From positions 9,072,645 to 9,136,644 of the forward strand of contig NZ_AP018178.1 in assembly GCF_002368195.1 (NCBI RefSeq): a DNA stretch of 64,000 bases. Direction: 5' to 3'. The number at the start of each line of letters is the position of its first letter. Position 1 is the stretch's first letter. The notes below the pieces were generated by a model. It was not told the DNA's origin. It was given only the letters and a program-made list of their open reading frames with translations, and ran no database searches. A program made the position numbers and the translations under genes. Origin of the DNA: Calothrix sp. NIES-2100. GTDB taxonomy: Bacteria > Cyanobacteriota > Cyanobacteriia > Cyanobacteriales > Nostocaceae. Shown piece after piece: positions 53,096 through 62,100 of this stretch.

Positions 53096-53114
53096 GGCTG
53101 GGCTAAGCCCAGCC
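53096..53114 (-). other. Short GC-rich hairpin between cpeD and cpeE
   Basis: GGCTGGGCT and AGCCCAGCC form a 9-bp stem with a minimal loop about 20 bp after the cpeD stop. Likely an mRNA stabiliser or a processing/pausing site. Confidence 0.5.
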
Positions 53115-53133
53115 TGTTAAACGTCACCAGGAC

Positions 53134-53883
53134 TTAAGCAATTTCAGTAATGCTGATGATTTTGCCAGAAGTGCGATTGATGCGCTGAATTTGGGGGGTC
53201 ATTTTACTAGCCGGGACAATGTACTCAGTGGTACTGATGCGCCGGGGGCTGTCAAATTTGGAGCCTCTGACCAAGATTTTAAAGCGTTTTTCGCTACCAG
53301 AACCAATCACATTTGCCGAAGAGGCTTTAATAGCATTGGCACTGTTGGTAGCAACTGCATAAACCAATTGAGCAGACTTGACTGCACTGTCAATTTGTGC
53401 TGGACCACGATCAAGGGCAAATATGCGGTTGTAGCCGACTTGTTTAGCGTTAGCTTCGCTGTTTTTGCCACGATAGTAGGGTACTACGTTTTCGCCAAAG
53501 GCTGCTTGATATTCACTGCTATCGATGTAGGAGTCTATCTCAGCATCGTAGCCCTCAGCTACAGTGCGAACAATATGCTCGGACACTTCTCTTTGATCCT
53601 GTGGTGCGCGACCGAGCAAGTGCAGGAAGTTGAGTTCCACAAAGCGGTAGGGAGCGCAGGATGAGAAGTAGCGGGTACGATAAAAATCAGACTTGGCAAC
53701 GGCGCGGACAAATTCTCGCACGCTGATCGAGCGATCGCACAATTGTGACTCTGCTGTCACCAACCGCTCACTCTCCATGACATGGGGATTACCTAATACT
53801 TGCTTGTAAACTGCCCGAATAACTGTCTGGACTTCTTCTAAGCTACTGCTAGGCCATAGTTCAAGAATTGTCTGGGATGCCAT
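53134..53883 (-). CDS. cpeD: Phycoerythrin rod linker CpeD
   Basis: 249 residues with AGGAG upstream. Linker domain (EEVQTVIRAVYKQVLGNPHV, VREFVRAVAKSDFYRTRYF, VELNFLHLLGRAPQDQREVS) followed by a CpcD domain (RFKILVRGSKFDSPRRIST, GGKIISITEIA-like ending SGKIISITEIA). Similar in plan to CpeE; joins phycoerythrin hexamers. Second gene of the operon. Confidence 0.93.
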   Translation of the reverse strand: MASQTILELWPSSSLEEVQTVIRAVYKQVLGNPHVMESERLVTAESQLCDRSISVREFVRAVAKSDFYRTRYFSSCAPYRFVELNFLHLLGRAPQDQREVSEHIVRTVAEGYDAEIDSYIDSSEYQAAFGENVVPYYRGKNSEANAKQVGYNRIFALDRGPAQIDSAVKSAQLVYAVATNSANAIKASSANVIGSGSEKRFKILVRGSKFDSPRRISTTEYIVPASKMTPQIQRINRTSGKIISITEIA

Positions 53884-53924
53884 TAAAATCTATACTCCTC
53901 TATTTTGATAAGTTTTTAGCTGAT

Positions 53925-54785
53925 TTATACAGCAGTGATACTGGCAATCACACCGCCTTGTTGGTGAATCCGCTGATACTCCTGAGAGAGCTTATCGAAG
54001 GGCACCAGAAAGACTTGGTTAGAGCGGCGGAACTTGGAAATGTTATTGAAGGTTTTGGAGCGATAACCTGTGACTTCAATCCGATAGACCTTACCACCAG
54101 CACTCGCATCCACTCCCAGACGAGTACGCGCACCAATGGGTGGTGTCGAGAAGGTAGCACCGTCACTAGCAGGTGAAATTACTGCTGTAGGTGTGCTTTG
54201 AATTACCAGAGCATTCAGTTTGGGAGTCTTACCCGATAAGTCACCCTTGAGGCTGCTGCTAGAAGCACCCCGCACCAACTGGAAGGTGTGGGTAAATTGC
54301 ACCATGCTTGTGCAGGCTTCTGTCTTGTAGCCCCGAATATAGGGAACAAAGTTTTCCCCAAAAGTATTTTGATATTCGTCGCTGTCGATATAGGAATCAA
54401 TCTCGGCTTCAAAACCCTTGGTGTCAAGGATTGTGCTATGTGCCCGCATTTCTTCTAAATCTAGTGGCGGACGACCCAACAAATGCCGGAAGTTGAGTTC
54501 TATCGCCCGGTAGCGCGCACAGCTGGTGAAAAAGCGAGACTGATACAGTTCAGATTTAGCTACGGCCCGGACAAACTCGCGGACGCTCAATTGACCCAAC
54601 TTAAACTGGGATTCGGGTACAGTCAACCGCTCACTTTCCATCACATAGGCATTGCCCAAAACTTGTCTGTAGACTGCCTTAATGATTGTTTCTGCTTCTT
54701 CTTGTGAGCGACCGGGTACCCACTCAATGGGAGGGGTTTCATCAAATAGGCTAACTCCCAAGCGTGAAGCTGGTCCAAATGGCAT
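53925..54785 (-). CDS. cpeC: Phycoerythrin-associated rod linker CpeC
   Basis: 286 residues from an ATG with AGGAG ten bases upstream; starts MPFGPASRLGVSLFDETPP, the N-terminus I recall for CpeC. Linker domain (AETIIKAVYRQVLGNAYVME, ELNFRHLLGRPPLDLEEMRA), a ~60-residue Ser/Thr/Pro linker, and a C-terminal CpcD domain (VYRIEVTGYRSKTFNNISKF ... GGVIASITAV). It attaches the first phycoerythrin hexamer to the phycocyanin rod. First gene of the cpeCDE(x)STR operon. Its upstream region has an L-box and a palindrome. Confidence 0.94.
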   Translation of the reverse strand: MPFGPASRLGVSLFDETPPIEWVPGRSQEEAETIIKAVYRQVLGNAYVMESERLTVPESQFKLGQLSVREFVRAVAKSELYQSRFFTSCARYRAIELNFRHLLGRPPLDLEEMRAHSTILDTKGFEAEIDSYIDSDEYQNTFGENFVPYIRGYKTEACTSMVQFTHTFQLVRGASSSSLKGDLSGKTPKLNALVIQSTPTAVISPASDGATFSTPPIGARTRLGVDASAGGKVYRIEVTGYRSKTFNNISKFRRSNQVFLVPFDKLSQEYQRIHQQGGVIASITAV

Positions 54786-55012
54786 CAGATTTTATCTCCT
54801 GTTAACGAAGTAATTTGAGAAAAATGTTTCAAGATGTAAAGAAATTTCAGATTGCTCATCCTGGTAAATCAGACTACTGGATACATTAGCTGGCAGCCAA
54901 ATCCCCAGATTCCATCTGTATGGAAAGTCTAATTACCTGGATGCTGAAGCTTTCTAGGCGTTTTATACGCTTTGTTATGATCAATTTTCTTATGAGCGCG
55001 TAACGGTGAGCG

Positions 55013-55032
55013 TCAAGATTTGTAAATCTTGA
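55013..55032. promoter_or_regulatory. Perfect palindrome upstream of cpeC
   Basis: TCAAGATTT-GT-AAATCTTGA: 9-bp arms, 2-bp spacer, about 228 bp before the cpeC start and 15 bp from the L-box. Fits a dimeric regulator's operator. No known factor recognised. Confidence 0.6.
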
Positions 55033-55047
55033 TAAACTTAGAACATT

Positions 55048-55065
55048 TTGCACTTAGTTTGCACA
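55048..55065 (+). promoter_or_regulatory. L-box-like element (RcaC site), opposite in strand to cpeC
   Basis: TTGCACT-TAGT-TTGCACA matches the TTGCACA-N4-TTGCACA L-box of Fremyella with one mismatch. It is read on the plus strand, opposite to the leftward cpeC operon. In Fremyella phosphorylated RcaC binds L-boxes, and my recollection is that the cpeC one is inverted and represses in red light. Confidence 0.65.
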
Positions 55066-55135
55066 AATGATTTTGATGTCATTGGGCAAACAGGGCATTG
55101 GGCATTTGTCCCCCCTGCCTCCCTGCCCCCTTATT

Positions 55136-55840
55136 TCACTCCGTCGCCCCGGCGCGGATTAACAAATCAACGGCTTGCCTAGAACGGAAGGAATTGCGGG
55201 CTTCACTTAAGGCTGTAGCACCCCAGCGATTTTGGGGGCGGAAGTCTGCGCCATGCTCTAATAAAATTGTGATGGTTTCTAGATCGCCCCGGGCTGCTGC
55301 CATCATTAAGGGAGTCCAACCACCGATGTTAGCAGTATTAACTTCAGCACCCAGTTCAATTAATGCTTTGACGGTGTACGAATGTCCATTATCTGCGGCT
55401 AGATATAATGCTGTGTCACCAATCTTATTGCTGGCATTTACCTGGGCGCCCATCTGGACTAGACGTTGTACAATATCTGTTTGACCACGCCGCGCCATTG
55501 TCATCAGTACAGTCTCGCCGTAGGGATTGCGATCGCCAAGACTAGCACCGCGATCCAGTAGCACAGAAACAATATTACGGCGATCGCTTTCAGCGGCAAA
55601 CATTAAAGCTGTGTAGTCTGCTGAATTTTTCGCATTCACATCAGCACCTTGAGCTAGTAGCAGTTCCACAATTTCAAGATAACCTTCTGTGGCTGCCCAC
55701 ATCAATGCTGTATTACTGGCTCCCAAGGCTGTGACACCGCCAGTAGTGTTGGCATCTGCGCCTTGGGATAGTAAGCTTTCCACTGTAGCAGTGTCACCTT
55801 TGATGATCGCGCGGATCAGGTTTTCGTTGAGAGAAGACAT
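55136..55840 (-). CDS. Ankyrin-repeat protein
   Basis: 234 residues forming about seven ankyrin repeats (GDTATVESLLSQGADANTTG, EGYLEIVELLLAQGADVNAK, RGDLETITILLEHGADF and so on) ending LLIRAGATE. The whole protein is repeats with short caps; no signal peptide or catalytic domain. Such proteins bind other proteins; the partner is unknown. It follows the cpeC promoter region but points the same way as cpeC, ending 296 bp short of it, so it is its own unit. Confidence 0.9.
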   Translation of the reverse strand: MSSLNENLIRAIIKGDTATVESLLSQGADANTTGGVTALGASNTALMWAATEGYLEIVELLLAQGADVNAKNSADYTALMFAAESDRRNIVSVLLDRGASLGDRNPYGETVLMTMARRGQTDIVQRLVQMGAQVNASNKIGDTALYLAADNGHSYTVKALIELGAEVNTANIGGWTPLMMAAARGDLETITILLEHGADFRPQNRWGATALSEARNSFRSRQAVDLLIRAGATE

Positions 55841-56124
55841 TATTAAAATAATTCGTATTTACAATGAGTGGGCGGCTGAAAACATCCACCTAGAAGCACC
55901 ACAAATCTTTGATCGGGGTGCTTACTCGTACTTATTGTAATTACGAATTACGAATTACGAACTGGTAATTAGGGACTGCCAATTTAAAAAATACCCTAAT
56001 TGTAGGGGCACGGCACCGCAAGATTTTCGTTCAAACAGACATCTTATTGGAGCCGTGCCTCTACTTGTGGGATAATATCTTGGAGTTCCCTTAAGTAAGT
56101 CGGCAGGGGCACAGCTTAACAAAG

Positions 56125-59100
56125 CTATGCAATTACAATAATATTGACACTCGTGATCTGTTCCTTATTCGATAACTGCGCTATCTGAACTTGCGTTGCA
56201 GTACCAATTCCGTCTGCATCAAAGAACAGGTTACCTGTAGTTTGATTGTAGATAAAGCGATCGCTCGCGGCTGTAGCACTAGCACCAAGTCGTAACAAGC
56301 TAGGGTCAAGGGAAGTATCCGGAGATTGGCTCAGTCCGAATTCGGCTTGGGAAATAAACAGTGTATCATCCGCAACACTAAAATCAGTAATAATATCATA
56401 ACCCCCAGTGCGCGTATCAGTCAGGTACAAGCTATCTCGACCAGTGCCACCAGTCAGTAGATCTCGACCAGTGCCACCAATTAGTAAATCGTTGCCTGCA
56501 CCACCGTTGAGGCTATCATTACCTGTACCACCGATGAGGGTATCATTGCCATCGTCTCCACTTAAAATATTGGCAGCAGTATTTCCAGTAAGGAGATTAT
56601 TGAGACTGTTACCTGTGCCATTTATTACCCCATTTCCCAGGAGAGTAAGGTTTTCCAGATTCGCTCCCAGTACCCAAGTTACTGAAGAGTTGACTAAATC
56701 TGTGCCTGCATTTGCTGCTTCAGTAATCGTATCGCTGAGGCTGTCTACGGTGTAAATGTCATTGCCAAGTCCACCATCTAGGCTGTCAGTACCGACACCA
56801 CCATCTAGGCTATCGTCACCTATCCCGCCATTGAGGCTATCATTACCTGTACCACCGATGAGGGTATCATTGCCATCTCCTGCACTCAAGATGTTGGCAG
56901 CAGTATTCCCGGTGATGATGTTACTAAGAATGTTACCAGTACCATTAATTACTCCAGTTCCGAGGAGAGTCAGGTTCTCCAGATTCGCTCCCAGTACCCA
57001 AGTTACTGAAGAGTTGACTAAATCTGTGCCTGCATTCGCGGCTTCAGTCATTGTATCGCTGAGGCTGTCTACGGTGTAAATGTCATTGCCAAGTCCACCA
57101 TCTAGGCTGTCAGTACCGATACCACCATCTAGGCTATCGTCACCTGCCCCGCCATTGAGGCTATCATTACCTGAACCACCGATGAGGGTATCATTGCCAT
57201 CTCCTGCACTCAAGATGTTGGCAGCAGTATTTCCGGTAAGGATGTTACTGAGACTGTTACCAGTACCATTAATTACCCCAGTTCCCAGTAGAGTAAGGTT
57301 TTCTAGATTCGCTCCCAGTACCCAAGTTACTGAAGAATTGACTAAATCTGTGCCTGCATTCGCGGCTTCAGTCATTGTATCGCTGAGGCTGTCTACGGTG
57401 TAAATGTCATTACCAAGTCCACCATCTAGGCTGTCAGTACCGACACCACCATCTAAACTGTCATTACCCAAACCGCCCAACAAGCTATCATTACCTGTGC
57501 CACCGATGAGGGTATCATTGCCATCGTCTCCACTCAAGATGTTGGCAGCAGTATTTCCGGTGATGATGTTACTGAGAATGTTACCAGTACCATTAATTAC
57601 TCCAGTTCCGAGGAGAGTCAGGTTCTCCAGATTCGCTCCCAGTACCCAAGTTACTGAAGAGTTGACTAAATCTGTGCCTGCATTCGCTGTTTCAGTAATT
57701 GTATCGCTGAGGCTGTCTACAGTGTAAATGTCATTGCCCAGACCACCATCAAGGCTATCGTTACCAACACCACCATCAAGGCTATCGTTACCTGCACCGC
57801 CTAACAAGCTGTCATTATCTGTACCACCGATGAGGGTATCATTGCCATCGTCTCCACTCAAGATGTTGGCAGCAGTATTTCCGGTGAGGATATTATTGAG
57901 ACTGTTACCTGTGCCATTAATTGCCTCAGTTCCAGTTAGAGTCAAGTTTTCCAGATTCGTTCCCAGTAACCAACTGACTGAAGATTGGACTAAATCTGTG
58001 CCTGTATTGACTTCCTCAATGATGGTGTCGCCGATGCTGTCCACAGTATAACTGTCATTGCCAACTCCACCTGTAAGCAGATCATTGCCTGTACCACCAT
58101 CCAAGAAATCATTGCCATCGCCACCAATTAAGGTATCATTCCCAGATCCACCAATGAGGGTGTTGGCAGCAGCATTACCTGTGATCGCATTGTCGAGTTC
58201 GTTGCCGATACCATTAACTACAATGCCACTCAGTGTCAGGTTCTCTAAGTTTGAGTTAGCGCCAAGGTTGTAGTCAACAGAGGCAACTACAGTATCAATA
58301 CCGGAGTTTGCCGTTTCTGTAATTGTGTCTGCGGTGCTATCGATAATATAAGTGTCGTTGCCGTTACCGCCAACCAGGGTATCGTTACCTAATCCACCGT
58401 TGAGGATATTATCGCCACTATTCCCCGCGATCGCGTTATTGAGAGCGTTACCCGTACCGTCAATGTTTTCTGTACCAGTGAGAAGCAGATTTTCTACGTT
58501 GTTGCCCAGTTCGTAGCTGACAGAAGATTGTACAATATCTATCCCTTCCGCTGTATTTTCTGCGATCGCGTCAGTGGTGGTATCCACAATATAAGTATCA
58601 TCTCCTGTACCACCCTGTAAGGTATCAATTCCGGCAATGCCGTTAAGAGTATCGTTACCCGCACCACCCTCAAGCAGATTATTGCCAAAATTGCCTGTGA
58701 TTACGTTGTTGCTAGCATTACCAGCAGCTTGCAAGTTGTTGAAACCAATAAGAGTTAGGTTTTCCACTTGGGAAAGGGCCGCTAAGGAGAAGCTGACAGA
58801 AGCTACCACTGTATCTGTGCCCTCGCCTGCTAACTCAGTAATCATGTCGGTGGTGTTATCTACCTGATAAATATCATCACCCAAACCGCCGATGAGGGTG
58901 TTATTGCCACCGTTAGCAATCAGAGTATCATTACCAGCCGCACCATCAAGGCGATTATCTCCCAAGTTACCTGTAATGATGTTATTGGCATTGTTTCCAG
59001 TAGCGTTAATATTGGCATTACCACTGAGGCTCAGGTTTTCAATGTTGGGCAAGCTAGCCAAAGTATAGGTAAAATTGGCAACTACTGTATCAGTGCCACC

Positions 59101-62100
59101 ATTGTCTGTAATACTGTCCGTAATGCGATCGACGATATAAGTATCATTACCAGTCCCGCCCAGGAGTTGATCTGTCCCAGCGCCACCGTCTAAGATCGCA
59201 TCACCAGTGAAAGCAGAAGCATCAAGGCGATTATTACCGGTTCCTCCAGTCAGTCTCACCGATTCGATATTACTGAGGGAATCTGTGCCATTGCCAATAA
59301 GTTGAGTATTAGTGAGGGTAAAGTTCACATTACCTGATTCAACTACTGTATCAACACCTGCACCGCCATCAAGGCTGTCATTACCCAGTCCACCTGTGAG
59401 GATGTCGTTACCCGTTCCGCCTTTGAGGGTATCATTTCCGCTACCGCCATTGAGAGTAACATCGCCCAAGCTAAAGGCTGAAGCATCAATAATGTTATCC
59501 CCACTACTTCCAGTTAAGTCTGCCTGTTCAATTTTAGTGAGGGTGTCTATACCATTGCCAGTAAGTTGAGTATTAGTTAAGGTAAAGTTCACATTACCTG
59601 ATTCAATGACGGTATCTACACCTGCACCGCCATCAAGGGTATCATTGCCCAGTCCACCTGTCAGGTTATTATTACCTGCATTTCCCGTTATTTGGTTGTG
59701 GGTAGTATTACCAGTAGCATTGAGATGATCTATTCCAGTTAGAGTTAAGTTTTCTACATAAGGTAAGGCAGACAAACTAAAGGTCAACGAGGAGAGAATG
59801 GTATCTGTACCTTGCCCAGAATTTTCTTTAATGGTGTCAGTCGAGCTATCTACAACATAAACATCGTTTCCTAGCCCACCGCTCAGGGTATCGTTGCCAC
59901 TGCCACCATCAAGAGTATCATTGCCTGACCCACCAGTGAGGCTGTCATTGCCTGCACCACCACTCAGCACAACTGAGCCAGCAGTGAAGGTAGCAGCGTT
60001 GAGGATATTGTCCGTATCTCCGCCAGTGAGATTCACCCGTTCAATGGTATTTAAGGTATCTGTACCATTGCCCATGAGTTGGGTATTAGTCAAGGTAAAG
60101 TTGAGATCGCCTGACTCTACTAACAGATCGTTTCCTAAACCGCCGATGATGTTGTCATTGCCTACTCCTCCACTGAGGATATCATTGCCATCGCCCCCGT
60201 TGAGCGTATCATTACCCAGCCCACCCATCAGCAGATCTTCTCCGGCTTGGCCACTGAGCAGAGCATTACCACTAAAACCGGAAGCATCTAAAATATTGTT
60301 ACCTGTGCCGGCAGTCAAATCAGCTTGCTCAATGTTATTGAGAGCATCTACGCCTAAGCCTTGGAGTTGGGAATCGCTGAGGATAAAATTCACATCGGCT
60401 GATTCTCTGACGGTATCAATACCCGCGCCACCGTCTAAGCGATCGCTACCATTACCCCCAATCAGCGTATCATTCCCGTCTCCGCTATCAAGGGTATCAT
60501 TTCCGTCGCCTCCATCCAAGATATTGTTGCCGGAATTGCCGAGGATGATATTATCGGCGCTGTTTCCAGTACCATTAATAGCCGCAGCACCAGTTAGTAA
60601 CAGGTTATTGTCTGTTGTTCCCAAAGTAGTGCTGACATTAGCCTTAACTGGATCTTTAACCGTAATTAGGGTAGTTGCGTTGGGAAGCAGAACATTGTTA
60701 GTAATGGCAGAGAAGTTGAGGGTAAAAGTTTCGTCCGCCTCAGCTAAAGCATCAGCCAAAATTGCAATGTTAATCGTTTTACTCGTCTCTCCCGCCGCGA
60801 AGGTGAGAGTACCCGATGTAGCGGTATAGTCTTGATCAGCGATCGCTGTGCCGTTATTAGTAGTATAGGCGACGGTAATGTCTTCTGTACTCGCTTGGTC
60901 TAAGGTAACGGTAACAATAACTTCGCTGAGAGTATCCCGTTCGATGACAGTGAAATCAACAATACTGAGGCTAGTTTGAATGAACTGGAGATTCAGGCTA
61001 ATATTACCTGTATTACTTTCTGCCCCATCTACCAGAATCCGGTAAGAAGTTCCCGCAACGGCATCAAAGGTAACTACACTAGCTTCTCCTTCACCGGAGT
61101 CATCGTCTTGAGTTACTAGAGTTAAGTTAGATACACTTGCGCCCGTGAAGACTCCTAGTAAAGTATCAACATCACTGCCATTAGTCGAGATTTGCACTTT
61201 ACCAGAGATGGGTGCAGTCCACTCCCACCAAATAGAATTACTTGTTGTCTCATTCAGCAGCACAGGTTCGCCAACTTCTGCGGTAGCTTGACGATTGGCG
61301 GCGCTCGTGCTAATCGATGAACCGTTCAGGCTGAACGCATTAGCGAAGTCATCATTGAGAGGGCGATCATCATTGACAAGCGTCGTAGTAACTGGAACCG
61401 TTGTCTCTAGGATATAGTCGCTACTGGAGCTGAGAGTTAGGGTAATGGTTTCATCTAATTCTGCGATCGCATCTTTTTGTGTGCTGAGGGTAAGAACGGC
61501 TGTATTCGATCCCGCTGCAAAGGTGATGCTACCTCCTGTAGTGGTGTAGGTAGTCGCCCCTGATTGGCTGTAGTCACTATTAAATTGAGCCGTTCCGGAC
61601 ACAGTAAAGTTAACAGTTAACGGGTTGCTCAAAGAGCCAGTACGAGTGAAGGTATAAGTCAACTGCTTGCTGTCATCTTCCAGAATGCTGACTAGGGAAG
61701 CACTCAGAGAGATTTGCCCTTGACTGGTGTAAGGAATAGTAATCGCCTGTGCGAGAATATTATTTTTGATATCTACATCGTAATTACCATTAGCTGGAAC
61801 CAGGTTAAATAGCAGATATCCTTGACTCAAGCTAGTAGTCGGAAGAGTAAATTGACTACTGAAGGATGTTGTCGCACCAGCATTGAGCAGCGGGTTAGTA
61901 ACAGAATTAGCTACTAAAGAAATATCATTGGCATCTAAGACATTATCCGCAGAAAAATAGCCCAATATTTGCCAACCCGCTGGCGCTGCAACTGTGCCAA
62001 TGTTACTCACTGTCCCCGTGACTGGGATGATTGTTCCCGGGCTAGCGGTGGCGGGGGAGGAAACATCCACCAATTTTAAATCTGGCAGTATGGTGGTAGT

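Noticed and set aside
56408..60829. Series of plus-strand ORFs (107 codons each, Pro/Ser/Leu-rich) in the RTX region
   Set aside because: They are the antisense of repeated RTX units; their period equals the 324-bp repeat, and no ribosome-binding sites or separate conservation are seen.
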